Both the position numbers and the translations under genes were made by a program. A stretch of 64,000 bases of DNA from Anaerocolumna sp. MB42-C2 (lineage in GTDB: Bacteria; Bacillota; Clostridia; Lachnospirales; Lachnospiraceae). The stretch is from positions 1,612,001 through 1,676,000 of the forward strand of contig NZ_CP133190.1 in assembly GCF_030913705.1 (NCBI RefSeq), in the 5' to 3' direction. Shown one piece after another: positions 9,328-19,220 of the stretch (position 1 is its first letter; the number at the start of each line of letters is the position of its first letter). The notes beneath the pieces are model-generated. The model searched no databases, was not told the origin of the DNA, and saw only the letters and a program-made list of their open reading frames with translations.

Positions 9328-11484
9328 TTACTCTTCATGCCCGATATATTCCAGCATAATCTTAAAACTGATATTTCTTGTTGTCTCCATATTCTCAAAT
9401 TTAATGACATAGGATGACGTATCCTGGTTAATATCTAATATTCTACCTTTTCCAAAAACATGATGATCAACTAAATCATTTATTGCAAGACAACGGCTGT
9501 TTTGTTCCAGTTTCTGCTCATTCAGCTGGATATACAGCTTAGCATCACTTGCAAGCCTGCTCTCTAACTCAACCATATAGTTGATATAAGTTTTCTCTAT
9601 ATTAAAAATAAAACGGGACGGATACCGGTAAGACCCATCATAATTAACACCTTCCGCATCACTTAAAAATAAAGCATTCTCAGCCCGGGTAAATGCTACA
9701 TAAGCAAGCCTTCTCTCCTCTTCCATCTTATCCGCCGTATCAATATGCTTCGTAGGGAAGATTCCTTCATTCAAACCACATACAAACACATAGGGAAATT
9801 CCAGTCCTTTCGCAGTATGAATCGTCATCATCTGCACAGAATCGGAATTCTCTTTTTGATCTAAGTTGGTAAATAAAGATATTTTCTCCAAGTAATCAGC
9901 CAGAGAACATTCTTCTCCGGCAGAATTCTCATAATCAAAAATGGATTGTTTTAACTCAGCTAAATTATCCAATCTTTCCTGTTCACCATCTGTTCGCAAA
10001 AGGGCTTCATAACCGCTATCATTTAAAATATCGGATAGTAACTCTGATATTTTTTTATCTTCGTTAATTTGCTTATTTTTTTCAATTAATGACACGAATT
10101 CCCCGGCTCCGGTTTTACGAAACAGGTTATCTTCCAGATTATCCAATAAGGAACGGTACAAAGAACAGGCATTGTTATTAGCATACTCCTTTAAAAATGC
10201 CATACGCTTTTCCCCAATGTTTCTTTTGGGAACGTTTATAATACGGCTAAAGGAAATATCGTCGGAATAAAGAATCATCCTCAAATAGCATAAAACATCT
10301 TTAATTTCCTTTCGTTTATAAAATTCTATTCCGCTGTAAATAGTATATCTGATATTTTCTTTAATAAAAACTTCCTCAAAGCTTCGGGATACAAAATGGG
10401 ATCGGTACAGAATCGCAATATCTTTTAGTCTGATACCTCCCTCCTGTATCTTCTTTATCTGGGTCGCTATCCATTCTGCTTCTTGCTGTGATGTTTTCAT
10501 ATGGTTGTAAATAACCGGGATATCGGTCTGTTTTATGGGAACTAAACTTTTATCAATACGCCGTTTATTTTTCTCGATTAATGAATTCGAAGCCTTAATA
10601 ATATTAGGGGTTGAGCGGTAATTTTTATTCATAATTATAGTCTTGGAAGAGGGAAATGCTTTATCAAAGTTTAAAATGAACTCCACGTTGGCACCCCGCC
10701 AGGAATATATGGTCTGGTCAGGATCACCCACGATAAACAGGTTATGGTGATAATCACTTAATAATTTAGATAATGTGTACTGCTTTGGACTTACATCCTG
10801 AAATTCATCTACCATAACATATTCCATTTTTTTTTGCCATTTGAGCTTAATCTCTTCTTGATTCTCAAATATATATAAGACATAATTAATTAAATCATCA
10901 AAATCAAGAGCATAACATTTCTTTTGTTCATAGAGATACCTGTAAAAGATCGCATCTTCGTTGCTTTTTGCAGTTATAAATTTATCTTTTAAAACATCAT
11001 TATTGGTATCTAATATATAAGTTAAATAGGGTTCTTTCTCTTTTCTTGCTGCTATCATATCTGTGATAGTACTAAAGGTATAATTTTTAGAATTGAGCCC
11101 CATGTCTTCAAAAATAGTATGTAGAATAGAGGTTACATCTTCCGTATCTATAATCAGAAAATTCTTAGGGTACTTAAGCACATGAATATCCTCTTTTAAT
11201 ACCTGTACGCAAAAACCATGAAAAGTGCAGATATAACCCGTATCGTTATCCCCAATCATATTACGAATCCTATTTTTCATTTCATTTGCTGCTTTATTGG
11301 TAAAAGTAACGCAAAGTATATTGGAAGATGCGATTCCAAGGTCATTTACCAGATAAGTAAACCGGTGGGTCAGTGCTCTGGTCTTACCGGAACCTGCACC
11401 GGCAATGACCCTTATATATCCCTCGGTTGCTGTCACTGCCTGAATTTGTTCTTCGTTTAAACCGTTCAATAATGTATCTGCCAC
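9328..11484 (-). CDS. UvrD/Rep family ATP-dependent DNA helicase, second paralogue beside pcrA
   Basis: A 718-residue superfamily-1A 3'-5' helicase. Walker A is GAGSGKT (29-35). Further motifs are VDEFQD (Walker B), GDPDQTIYSWRGA (motif III), NYRST (motif IV), TIHTAKGLEF (motif V) and YVAFTRAE (motif VI). The C-terminus has a short tudor-like tail (VFGKGRILDI) like that of PcrA. It is clearly distinct from the true PcrA at 21920-24271. The start is GTG after GGAGG. A LexA-like palindrome overlaps its promoter, suggesting SOS induction and a repair role. An APH-like gene follows in the same transcript. Confidence 0.94.
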   Translation of the reverse strand: MADTLLNGLNEEQIQAVTATEGYIRVIAGAGSGKTRALTHRFTYLVNDLGIASSNILCVTFTNKAANEMKNRIRNMIGDNDTGYICTFHGFCVQVLKEDIHVLKYPKNFLIIDTEDVTSILHTIFEDMGLNSKNYTFSTITDMIAARKEKEPYLTYILDTNNDVLKDKFITAKSNEDAIFYRYLYEQKKCYALDFDDLINYVLYIFENQEEIKLKWQKKMEYVMVDEFQDVSPKQYTLSKLLSDYHHNLFIVGDPDQTIYSWRGANVEFILNFDKAFPSSKTIIMNKNYRSTPNIIKASNSLIEKNKRRIDKSLVPIKQTDIPVIYNHMKTSQQEAEWIATQIKKIQEGGIRLKDIAILYRSHFVSRSFEEVFIKENIRYTIYSGIEFYKRKEIKDVLCYLRMILYSDDISFSRIINVPKRNIGEKRMAFLKEYANNNACSLYRSLLDNLEDNLFRKTGAGEFVSLIEKNKQINEDKKISELLSDILNDSGYEALLRTDGEQERLDNLAELKQSIFDYENSAGEECSLADYLEKISLFTNLDQKENSDSVQMMTIHTAKGLEFPYVFVCGLNEGIFPTKHIDTADKMEEERRLAYVAFTRAENALFLSDAEGVNYDGSYRYPSRFIFNIEKTYINYMVELESRLASDAKLYIQLNEQKLEQNSRCLAINDLVDHHVFGKGRILDINQDTSSYVIKFENMETTRNISFKIMLEYIGHEE

Positions 11485-11544
11485 TTACAGAACCTCCTGT
11501 ATTTATTAAGAATCCGGCACTCGGCCTGATTTATTTTCATTTTT

Positions 11545-11573
11545 ATATTATCACATACAAACATATGTTTCAA
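11545..11573 (-). promoter_or_regulatory. Helicase promoter with LexA-like SOS box
   Basis: On the minus strand, TTGAAA (11568-11573), a 17-base spacer and TAATAT (11545-11550, preceded by a TG extension) form a good promoter. The 12-bp palindrome AAACATATGTTT at 11559-11570 overlaps the -35 and spacer. The identical palindrome lies at the pcrA start site (21817-21828). It differs by one base per half from the Firmicutes LexA box GAAC-N4-GTTC. Confidence 0.65.
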
Positions 11574-11620
11574 TAATATATACTGAAGTTATATAAGTAG
11601 TTTGAACAAGAGGTTACCAG

Positions 11621-13279
11621 CTAATTTAAAATTGCTCCTTTACACCCGGAGGATACACTTTTTGCATACCTTTTTAGATATCCGGTAGTGATTTTTGGCT
11701 GTCTTGGCTGCCATTTCTGTCTCCGTTTATCTAATTCTTCTTCACTTAATAGTACGTTAATGGTACACTCCGGAATATTTATTTCGATGATGTCTCCGTT
11801 CTTTAGGAGTCCTATATTACCACCATCCGCAGCTTCCGGTGATACATGACCGATAGCAGCTCCTCTGGTCGCACCGCTGAATCGTCCGTCCGTAATAAGT
11901 GCTACTGTGCTGCCTAAACCTCTTCCCATAATTGCAGAAGTAGGATTTAACATTTCACGCATCCCCGGGCCGCCTTTCGGACCTTCGTAACGTATCACCA
12001 CAACATCTCCGCTCACTATATGTCCATTATTAATTGCTGTGAGGGCATCCTCTTCACAGTCAAATACTTTGGCGATACCTTTGTGGTATAACATCCCATT
12101 TGCTACCGCTGACCGTTTAACGACACAGCCATCCGGTGCAATATTTCCCTTTAACACCGCGATTCCGCCTGTGTTGCTATAAGGTTCTTTTATTGTTTTA
12201 ATAATATTCGTATCTTTTATCCGGCATTCGCTTATATTTTCCGCTACTGTCTTACCAGTACAGGTTAAAATTTCGGTATGTAATAAGCCTAGTTTATTTA
12301 TTTCGTTCATAACGGCATAAACACCACCGGCTTCATTTAATTCCTCTACAAAATGGTCACCGGCAGGAGTGAGATGGCATAGAGTTGGAGTTTTTGCAGA
12401 TATTTCATTTGCCTTATCCAAATTTAACTCAATACCGCATTCATGGGCAATAGCGGGAAGATGAAGCATACTGTTGGTACTGCATCCCAGTGCCATATCA
12501 ATGGTAAGGGCATTATAAAAAGCATTTTCAGTAAGTATATCTCTTGGACGGATATCTTTTTCCACCAGCTCCATTATCTTCATACCTGCCTGTTTTGCAA
12601 GACGGATACGCTCTGAGTAAACTGCCGGAATCGTTCCGTTTCCTTTTAGCCCCATACCAAGTACTTCTGTCAGGCAGTTCATACTGTTGGCGGTAAACAT
12701 TCCGGAACAGGAGCCACAGGTTGGACAGGCTTTGTTCTCATAATCACTTAAAGTAGAAGCATCTATTTTCCCTGCCCCATACCGGCTGACTGCTTCCGAT
12801 ACTGTAGAATAACTGATTTTTTTACCGTTTACAGTTCCTGCTAACATAGGACCGCCGCTGACAAATATGGTTGGAATATTTACTCTCGCCGCTGCCATTA
12901 ACAGTCCCGGAACATTCTTATCACAATTCGGAATCATAACCAGTGCATCAAAAGCATGGGCAATTGCCATAGCTTCCGTAGAGTCTGCAATTAATTCTCT
13001 TGTGACCAAAGAATATTTCATACCCTGATGACCCATTGCAATTCCATCACAAACCGCTATCGCCGGAAATACGATAGGGGTTCCTCCCGCCATAGCTACT
13101 CCCTGCTTTACTGCTGATACAATTTTATCCAGATTCATATGTCCCGGAACGATTTCGTTATAGGAACTGACAATTCCGATTAAAGGTCTGTTAATCTCTT
13201 CTTCCGTTAATCCCAGCGCATGAAGTAAAGCTCTTTGAGGTGCTGCGGCGATCCCTTTTGTTATCTTTTCACTGTTCAT
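11621..13279 (-). CDS. ilvD: Dihydroxy-acid dehydratase
   Basis: IlvD converts 2,3-dihydroxy-3-methylvalerate or 2,3-dihydroxyisovalerate to the 2-keto acids in isoleucine, valine and leucine synthesis. The 552-residue length is normal. The iron-sulfur cluster cysteines are seen at C77 (AVCDG), C119 (NCDKNVPG) and C191 ([11 protein letters not shown]), and the C-terminal signature [10 protein letters not shown] is intact. It stands alone here without other ilv genes. A consensus promoter lies 145-173 bases upstream, leaving a leader of about 137 bases that is too short for a T-box and shows no leader peptide I can support. Confidence 0.97.
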   Translation of the reverse strand: MNSEKITKGIAAAPQRALLHALGLTEEEINRPLIGIVSSYNEIVPGHMNLDKIVSAVKQGVAMAGGTPIVFPAIAVCDGIAMGHQGMKYSLVTRELIADSTEAMAIAHAFDALVMIPNCDKNVPGLLMAAARVNIPTIFVSGGPMLAGTVNGKKISYSTVSEAVSRYGAGKIDASTLSDYENKACPTCGSCSGMFTANSMNCLTEVLGMGLKGNGTIPAVYSERIRLAKQAGMKIMELVEKDIRPRDILTENAFYNALTIDMALGCSTNSMLHLPAIAHECGIELNLDKANEISAKTPTLCHLTPAGDHFVEELNEAGGVYAVMNEINKLGLLHTEILTCTGKTVAENISECRIKDTNIIKTIKEPYSNTGGIAVLKGNIAPDGCVVKRSAVANGMLYHKGIAKVFDCEEDALTAINNGHIVSGDVVVIRYEGPKGGPGMREMLNPTSAIMGRGLGSTVALITDGRFSGATRGAAIGHVSPEAADGGNIGLLKNGDIIEINIPECTINVLLSEEELDKRRQKWQPRQPKITTGYLKRYAKSVSSGCKGAILN

Positions 13280-13423
13280 AAAAATTACCTCCTGGTTAAA
13301 TTATTAATAGAATCTGAATGTCAGAAGTCAAATTTAGTTTTCGAATAAATACAAGTCTAATACTTTATCTTGACTTTTGAAAATCAAATCAAAATGATAA
13401 ATATTTCAATATATGTATGATTC

Positions 13424-13452
13424 ATTATACGTTGTATGTTGTCTGATGTCAA
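13424..13452 (-). promoter_or_regulatory. ilvD promoter
   Basis: Perfect sigma-A elements on the minus strand: TTGACA (13447-13452), 17-base spacer, TATAAT (13424-13429). The decamer GTCTGATGTC that covers the -35 recurs at 14483-14492, upstream of the gntR gene. Confidence 0.8.
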
Positions 13453-13518
13453 TACACATATCGTACAGCTTCAAGGTAAAAAATAGTAAAAAATAAAAAT
13501 CATAGCTATAAAGAATAA

Positions 13519-13570
13519 TCGGAAAAACGCCTAAACAAACCTTTATTGATTTGTTTAGGCGTATTTCCGA
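13519..13570 (-). terminator. Intrinsic terminator of the GntR regulator gene
   Basis: ACGCCTAAACAAA (13527-13539) and its perfect complement (13550-13562) form a 13-bp stem with a 10-base loop. The stem is extended by TCGGAAA/TTTCCGA arms. On the minus strand the stem is followed by TTTTT. It lies 145 bases beyond the gntR stop. Confidence 0.8.
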
Positions 13571-13714
13571 TCGCAGTTTTTACTTTTGAAATCCTATACG
13601 TTAAAATTGAAATGATCTCTTATAACTTTCTATTTAACTACAATACCTTTTTGAAATACTGTTTATGCTTTTCATTGCTGCACTCTGTTCTTCACTCCTG
13701 ATTGCAACAACTTC

Positions 13715-14389
13715 TCAGATATCAAGTTCTTTCATAGCATGGAGGATATGCAGCTTCATTGCTGTCTTTGCTCCTAAGGCATTCCTCTGTTCCAGAAACT
13801 CCATAATCATACGATGATCATATAAAGTATCCTTTACAGCCTGTTCATTTTTCTTTGAAAGAGTGACCCCTTTATGAATGGCCTGATATATAATCGGCAT
13901 TAATTTATTCATAAACTCATTATGGGTAGCTTTAGCGATAGATTTATGAAAAGCCTGTTCCTCTTCGGTTCTGTCTTCTCCGTTGATTATTTTTTGCTCA
14001 ACCTGCCTGCCATATAACAAAATTCTCTTTAATTCATTTTCCGTAGCTCGTTCTGTTGCATAATAGGCAGCTTCCGGTTCAAATATCAACCGCATTTCAT
14101 ATAAATCTTTCGCATTTACTTTAACGCTGTTAAATTCCTCAAATCCAAGATTCTGGGCAATATTTGTATGATGAGTTACAAAGGTTCCTTTTCCCCGTCT
14201 TATCTCCAGAACATCATTGGTTACCAGAATTCGAATGGCCTCCCGCAGGGTAGTACGGCTTATATTTAATTCCTCTGATAATTCATTTTCATTGGGCAGT
14301 TTATCTCCCGGAAAAAAACGTTTATCGATTGTTATCATGGATAAAATATCGTCAGCAATTCGTTCTGATAACATTTTTGACTTTGGCAT
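13715..14389 (-). CDS. GntR family (FadR subfamily) transcriptional regulator
   Basis: A 224-residue regulator with an N-terminal winged helix-turn-helix (about 8-75; LPNENELSEELNISRTTLREAIRIL-type sequence) and a C-terminal all-helical FCD effector domain. The FCD metal-site pattern is visible (E-x-R-x-x-x-E near 98-104 and later histidines). FadR-type FCD proteins usually sense carboxylates such as lactate, gluconate or fatty acyl groups. The ATG at 14389 is chosen because AAAGGA precedes it; an upstream TTG at 14428 has no ribosome site. It lies between ilvD and the SPFH gene, and its own promoter holds a clear dyad, so autoregulation is likely. Confidence 0.9.
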   Translation of the reverse strand: MPKSKMLSERIADDILSMITIDKRFFPGDKLPNENELSEELNISRTTLREAIRILVTNDVLEIRRGKGTFVTHHTNIAQNLGFEEFNSVKVNAKDLYEMRLIFEPEAAYYATERATENELKRILLYGRQVEQKIINGEDRTEEEQAFHKSIAKATHNEFMNKLMPIIYQAIHKGVTLSKKNEQAVKDTLYDHRMIMEFLEQRNALGAKTAMKLHILHAMKELDI

Positions 14390-14446
14390 TCTAATATTCC
14401 TTTCGCTGCAATAAAGTAATAAACACAAAATAACTGAATTATACTA

Positions 14447-14475
14447 ATCATACTACAAAAGATATTTTGTATCAA
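14447..14475 (-). promoter_or_regulatory. gntR promoter with operator dyad
   Basis: Minus-strand TTGATA (14470-14475) and TATGAT (14447-14452) are 17 bases apart. The spacer holds a perfect inverted repeat, TACAAAA-N4-TTTTGTA (14454-14471). This is probably the regulator's own binding site. Confidence 0.7.
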
Positions 14476-14498
14476 TGGGGATGTCTGATGTCTGAGTT

Positions 14499-16565
14499 TT
14501 AATTTTGGCTTGTAATCGCATCCGACTTCTGATCCGGATCAGTTTCTATTGCATCGGCATTATCTTCTGGCAGAATCTCACTTGCAGGTCTTCTGACTTC
14601 CTGGGTTGTAAGGACGGAATCTGTTGAATGTTCCAGATTAACACCCAGTTTGTCTAAAGTAATAAACTTTAATAAAGTATCCATAACCGTATTGCTGCCG
14701 GTATCACCCTGACCGCCGTTTCCGTTACCCATGTTAACAACAGTCTTAGGTACAATGTCTACCTGTGAATTCTTGATTGCATCCGCCAGTTTATCAACAA
14801 CTTCCTGAATTACCCTATATTCTGCTCCGCCGTATGCCTTAACCTGGGCATCAATAGCCTGCGCTCTTGCCAGTCCGACATTCGTTTCTTTGGAGGCTTC
14901 TGCCTCACCCTCTAAGCGAATTCTGGAAGAATTTGCTTTAGCCAGGGCAACAATCTGATTTGCTTCCTGTTCTGCTTTACTTGCAAGTGCAGCACCGCTG
15001 TTACCTTCAATTTCAATTTGTATTTTAGACTTAGTCAAGAAACTTTGCTGTTCAGCAATAGCCTGAGCTTCTCTAAGTGATTTCTCACTTTCGGCTGCGG
15101 ACTGTTGTTTCTGATAGGTGATTTTCTTCTCTTCTGCAATTTGTCTTTCCCTTAATTGAGTCAAAATATTTTCTATCTGTAAATCACTGGCCGTCGTTTT
15201 GGGGGTACCAATAAGAACTTCTTCCAACTGCAGATTGTACTTCTGAAACTTTTCTTTCATTTCAAGGACAGCCCTTTCACGGATTTCGCTTCGTTCCTGT
15301 ATTAACTCGATCAAAGTCTTAGTCTGGGCAACATCTTTAAAATATGCGCTGACTAATGGGTCTAAGGATTGATTGACCAGCATATTAATATCACCGAATC
15401 TTTGGATTACCCAAGGAGCCTGCTTATAATCAATATGCATAACAACGGACAACGGCAGCGAAGGTTCAAAAGCATCCTTAGTTATTATATCTACTTCCGT
15501 AAGGTTTTCATCGTACTTATGATCACCGGTTTCGGTTTTGTTCCATTTTAAGATAATATTGGTAGTGGGTACTAATACCACTTTACCTGCATCCGTGTTA
15601 AATGCATATTTACCTGGCATCAAAGGTTTCTCCAATACACCCTTACAGCCTTCTCCTACTAATTCACCATGTTTATAATCGACTCCGGTGGTATCCACAC
15701 CCTCTTTACCGAAGAATGATACCACAACACCTACGAAACCAATCGGCACTACGGTTTTCGGCCTGAATTCCACAGTTGCAAATAAACGGTTAACATAATA
15801 CGTACCATCTGTCAGGACCTGAATCTGCTTACCTCTTCTGCCGCCAAGTTCCAAGAATTTCTCCGGGTCCTGGAAGTTGGAATGTTCCGCACCTACATCC
15901 TCGGCAATGATTTCTCCCTGCAACAGAGGAAGTCCGTCATGGATGGTAACAATACCCATAAGGTCACTGGATTCATTTCCGTTACCCATAATTACGATCG
16001 GACTGAATGCACCTCTGGCAGCAAGTGTCTGCTGCATACTCACAAGTTCTGATCGCTCCTGTTTGGAACCTGTGTTAATCGCTTTTATATCATTTGGAGT
16101 AATTACAATAAATTCTGCTAAATTTATAGCGTAAGTACCTTCTCTTAGTATTCCTCTCTGTGGTCCTCTCTGTCCGCCATTCTGCAGAAATCCTCTTACA
16201 TCCTGGAAGTTGTTTGCCTCCTTCACTACTTTGCCTAAAGTCTGGGTAGGGGATAAAGGCAGTCCGTCACGGGCAAATATATAAGCAATCTGACCCTGCG
16301 GCACCGTGATTAAAGGATACTTATGAATCTTGTACATTAATACGGATTTGAAGTGAATACCCCCGCGAAGCAGATCGGGTGAATATCCGGCTTCTCCATT
16401 CAGAGCAATAATGGAATCCTTTAAGGAACCTTTCATGCTCCACCATTTTTCAATTACAGCTACTTCGTCGGAATCAATTACCCTAAGACCTAATATTTTA
16501 AATATAATCAGATACAATAGAAGTAATCCGCCAACTACAGCTCCTGCCACATAATATAACACCAT
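14499..16565 (-). CDS. SPFH/flotillin-like membrane protein
   Basis: A 688-residue membrane-anchored band-7 protein. A single membrane helix spans about 4-25, followed by a beta-rich region, an SPFH domain (about 275-480) and a long alanine/glutamate/glutamine-rich coiled coil (about 480-610). A low-complexity tail follows (GNGNGGQGD, then acidic sequence). Two related segments precede the SPFH domain (about 91-152 and 204-266), sharing DGLPL, NFQD, F-L-x-x-G-G-x-R-G and G-T-Y-x-x-N; this is an internal duplication. Such proteins form oligomeric membrane scaffolds. A GGAG site precedes the ATG. No NfeD-type partner is adjacent. Confidence 0.85.
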   Translation of the reverse strand: MVLYYVAGAVVGGLLLLYLIIFKILGLRVIDSDEVAVIEKWWSMKGSLKDSIIALNGEAGYSPDLLRGGIHFKSVLMYKIHKYPLITVPQGQIAYIFARDGLPLSPTQTLGKVVKEANNFQDVRGFLQNGGQRGPQRGILREGTYAINLAEFIVITPNDIKAINTGSKQERSELVSMQQTLAARGAFSPIVIMGNGNESSDLMGIVTIHDGLPLLQGEIIAEDVGAEHSNFQDPEKFLELGGRRGKQIQVLTDGTYYVNRLFATVEFRPKTVVPIGFVGVVVSFFGKEGVDTTGVDYKHGELVGEGCKGVLEKPLMPGKYAFNTDAGKVVLVPTTNIILKWNKTETGDHKYDENLTEVDIITKDAFEPSLPLSVVMHIDYKQAPWVIQRFGDINMLVNQSLDPLVSAYFKDVAQTKTLIELIQERSEIRERAVLEMKEKFQKYNLQLEEVLIGTPKTTASDLQIENILTQLRERQIAEEKKITYQKQQSAAESEKSLREAQAIAEQQSFLTKSKIQIEIEGNSGAALASKAEQEANQIVALAKANSSRIRLEGEAEASKETNVGLARAQAIDAQVKAYGGAEYRVIQEVVDKLADAIKNSQVDIVPKTVVNMGNGNGGQGDTGSNTVMDTLLKFITLDKLGVNLEHSTDSVLTTQEVRRPASEILPEDNADAIETDPDQKSDAITSQN

Positions 16566-16667
16566 ATTACCATCTCCTCATCAATATTAATATATATATG
16601 ACTCTACATTCCTAATCATACTCCTATTATGGTAGTTAAGCAATGACATATTATGCTAAGAAAGACG

Positions 16668-16703
16668 AAAAAAGGACTGAATTCACCATATGGAATCAGT
16701 CCT
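16668..16703 (-). terminator. Intrinsic terminator of the aldo/keto reductase gene
   Basis: AGGACTGA (16673-16680) and TCAGTCCT (16696-16703) form the stem, with extra ATTC/GAAT pairing inside. On the minus strand the stem is followed by six T residues. Confidence 0.8.
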
Positions 16704-16716
16704 CTTTGGTATCACA

Positions 16717-17907
16717 TTATTTTACCTTCATTATTTTTCTTGCTATACCAACCATGGGTTTATAGAAGATACCCTCCATCTCTTTGCTTACCACCTTAAG
16801 TTGGGAACGTATTGCTATATGCTGTGGACAATGTGTCTCACATTTACCGCATTCCTTGCACATGGAAGCATTGGCTGGTTTTACGGACAATGCACCCAAT
16901 GTCTGCATATATTTCCATCGCATTGATTTATCATTTAACAGATATTTATCATTATAACAGGAAAAACAGCCCGGTATATCGACCCCAGCCGGACATGGCA
17001 TACAATAACCGCAGGCAGTACAAGGTATTTTGGTCTTTTCCAGCATAACAGACTTAACTTTATCAAAGATGGCAAGTTCTTCCCTGCTCAGCGAATTTGC
17101 GTCTACATCACTGGCAATTCGAATATTATCAGTTAATTGCTCTTCGGTACTCATACCGGATAATAATACATTTACTTCCGGATGATTCCATACCCATCTA
17201 AGAGCCCATTCAGCCGGAGAACGTTTAACAGCATAGCTATTGAATGTTTTGGTAACTTCATTCGGTAAATTATTAACTAATTTTCCACCGCGTAACGGCT
17301 CCATAATAATGACCGGAATCCCTAAACTTGCTGCGAGCCGTAATCCATCCTTCGTGGCCTGATTATTTTCATCCATATAATTATATTGTATCTGGCAGAA
17401 ATCCCAGGGGTAAGCTTTTAGAATTTTTTCAAAATCCACCTTTCCTCCGTGAAAAGAGAATCCGATATTGCGTATCTTGCCCTCTGCTTTTAACTGCTCC
17501 ATCCATTCCATAACACCCAGGGATTGCAACCGTTCAAACATCGGTTGGTCCGTTAGCATATGCAACAGGTAATAATCAATATAACCAGTCTGTAATCTGG
17601 CTAATTGTGTAGCGAATATTTTCTTGGCATTATCTAATTTATTGACCATAAACGGAGGCAGTTTCGTAGCTATTTTAACCTTTTCCCGGTAACCGCCGGC
17701 TAATGCAGCACCAAGAAACGACTCACTTTTTCCTCCATGATAAATATAAGCTGTATCAAAATAATTCACCCCTGCTGCAATAGCATCCCGAACCATAGCA
17801 GTGGCTCTGGGTTCATCAATACTGCCGCCCTTAGTAGGAAAACGCATACATCCAAACCCTAATATGGAGAGGTTATCCCCGTTTTTTTGATTTATTCTCG
17901 TTTTCAT
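16717..17907 (-). CDS. Aldo/keto reductase with C-terminal 4Fe-4S ferredoxin domain
   Basis: The first 290 or so residues are a TIM-barrel aldo/keto reductase: G-F-G-C-M-R-F near the N-terminus, D-T-A-Y-I-Y with the catalytic tyrosine, and the NADPH-site region LRGGKL. The C-terminus adds two cysteine clusters, C-x2-C-x2-C-x3-C (CTACGYCMPC) and C-x2-C-x2-C-x3-C (CKECGKCETHC), which should bind two 4Fe-4S clusters. This architecture is common in anaerobes and suggests ferredoxin-linked carbonyl reduction. The start at ATG 17907 fits the family N-terminus (MKTR) and a weak GTGAG site; an ATG at 17931 has no ribosome site. Confidence 0.93.
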   Translation of the reverse strand: MKTRINQKNGDNLSILGFGCMRFPTKGGSIDEPRATAMVRDAIAAGVNYFDTAYIYHGGKSESFLGAALAGGYREKVKIATKLPPFMVNKLDNAKKIFATQLARLQTGYIDYYLLHMLTDQPMFERLQSLGVMEWMEQLKAEGKIRNIGFSFHGGKVDFEKILKAYPWDFCQIQYNYMDENNQATKDGLRLAASLGIPVIIMEPLRGGKLVNNLPNEVTKTFNSYAVKRSPAEWALRWVWNHPEVNVLLSGMSTEEQLTDNIRIASDVDANSLSREELAIFDKVKSVMLEKTKIPCTACGYCMPCPAGVDIPGCFSCYNDKYLLNDKSMRWKYMQTLGALSVKPANASMCKECGKCETHCPQHIAIRSQLKVVSKEMEGIFYKPMVGIARKIMKVK

Positions 17908-18047
17908 TATTTTCTCACTTTCCGCTGTCATCAGCTACAGTTTACTGTAAAGCAGCCGTTGGCGGCATCTCAATTATTAGGGGCAAAACATATATGGTCT
18001 CCCTAATGTTTATCTAATACCCTTATAAAAATATCTTTATCCGCCTA

Positions 18048-18806
18048 TTAACGAGATTCACTTACATGTATCGTTGTCATATAATCATATCCTTTTGGTA
18101 CATTTACTTTCTCCCAGGCAAAATCAGGCGTTAAACCATGATATTCTAATGACAGCCATAAATGACATAAGGCTATACCAATATCAATCTGATTCATTTT
18201 ATTAAATAAAGGCGCCATTATAATATTTAAACTTTTACGGCTGACTATAATCTCTTCCTTACTTCCGCTGATATACCAGGGCTGTGAGTTTGATGCCGAC
18301 GGAGCAAGCCTCACAGGTTCCAGCAACTCCTTACAATCCGTTAAATTAGTAATCTCGGTTAGGTTCTTACGTTTGAATTCAGAAACATTACTTCGATAGA
18401 GCGGTTCCGTTGTTTTACCGAAAGCAATCATAATAACAAATTCCATACCGTTCCTTTTATCCGGTATATCTCCCGCTACCTTAGCCATACCAAGCCAGCA
18501 GCTGCCTAAATGATTTGCAGAGAAATAAAGATCCATCTGCTGAAGTAAAAAGCCGGCATTTGTAAGGAAGCCCTCTGTTTTCTCCGAATATATGCAGATA
18601 TAGTGGGGAGCTTTAATCGGTAAAAGATTTTTAATATCATTGGAACCAAGATATACAAATTCACATTTTATTTTCCTATCCAAAGGTCTTATTTCTGCTG
18701 TATGATTCTTAATGTCTGTTAACACTGCCGCATCAAGAGGTGTCATGTCAAATTTGCGGATTGACTTCCGTTTATAAATTGTTTCATACAATTGTGAATT
18801 TGTCAT
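18048..18806 (-). CDS. Nitroreductase family protein (TM1586 type)
   Basis: A 252-residue flavoprotein of the nitroreductase superfamily. The N-terminal R-K-S-I-R-K-F segment binds the flavin phosphate, and the second half contains LAPSASNSQPW, another FMN-site hallmark. The two-half arrangement resembles the TM1586-like subfamily, in which two FMN-reductase halves are fused. It should reduce nitro-compounds or quinones with NAD(P)H; the substrate is unknown. AGGAGGT precedes the ATG. It is divergent from the flavinylated lipoprotein gene at 19221, with a tandem repeat between them. Confidence 0.88.
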   Translation of the reverse strand: MTNSQLYETIYKRKSIRKFDMTPLDAAVLTDIKNHTAEIRPLDRKIKCEFVYLGSNDIKNLLPIKAPHYICIYSEKTEGFLTNAGFLLQQMDLYFSANHLGSCWLGMAKVAGDIPDKRNGMEFVIMIAFGKTTEPLYRSNVSEFKRKNLTEITNLTDCKELLEPVRLAPSASNSQPWYISGSKEEIIVSRKSLNIIMAPLFNKMNQIDIGIALCHLWLSLEYHGLTPDFAWEKVNVPKGYDYMTTIHVSESR

Positions 18807-18951
18807 TTTTAATACCTCCTTCTAATTTTCATTTTATTGTTCCTTGTCTTCTGCTAAGATTTTACTTATAAATAATACTTTACGTATTATACCATTTTAC
18901 TTACCCTATGTTAATAATACAGCGGGAATAACTAAAAATTTAATAAAATTT

Positions 18952-19024
18952 TTACATGTAATTCAAAGTAAATTTATAAGTATTTTACATGTAATTCTAA
19001 GATAAATTTATAAGTATTTTACAG
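18952..19024. repeat. Tandem repeat carrying two TTACATGTAA palindromes
   Basis: A 33-34 bp unit occurs twice (18952-18984 and 18985-19018), with the first six bases of a third copy. Each full unit begins with the perfect palindrome TTACATGTAA, and the two palindromes are 33 bp apart, about three helical turns. The repeat lies in the 414-bp gap between the divergent nitroreductase and flavoprotein genes. It is probably a double operator for an unknown regulator. Confidence 0.75.
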
Positions 19025-19220
19025 ATTGAAAAGAGAATAAGTGTTAATAATAATATCAACTGCAGAATCAATAAATTTACAGTTAAATTACACCAAAGGA
19101 TAACTTATTACAATCAAATTATAATTTACCTATACTAACGGAATTCTTTGTTATGGCTTTATTATGGAGGTCATCGGTCTTTATAAATATTTTCTAATAT
19201 TATTAATGGAGGATTTTAGT

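Noticed and set aside
13280-13417. T-box or leader-peptide attenuator ahead of ilvD
   Set aside because: The leader is only about 137 bases, with no T-box sequence (TGG-containing bulge), no specifier hairpin and no terminator.
13441-14492. Shared decamer GTCTGATGTC at 13441 and 14483 as a GntR operator
   Set aside because: It has no dyad symmetry; at ilvD it is part of the -35 and at gntR it lies upstream of the promoter, and a better dyad exists at 14454-14471.
18984-18994. TTACATGTAA as a BlaI/CopY-type box
   Set aside because: The classical box is TACA-N2-TGTA; here the two central bases are missing, and the BlaI-like regulator in this window has different dyads.
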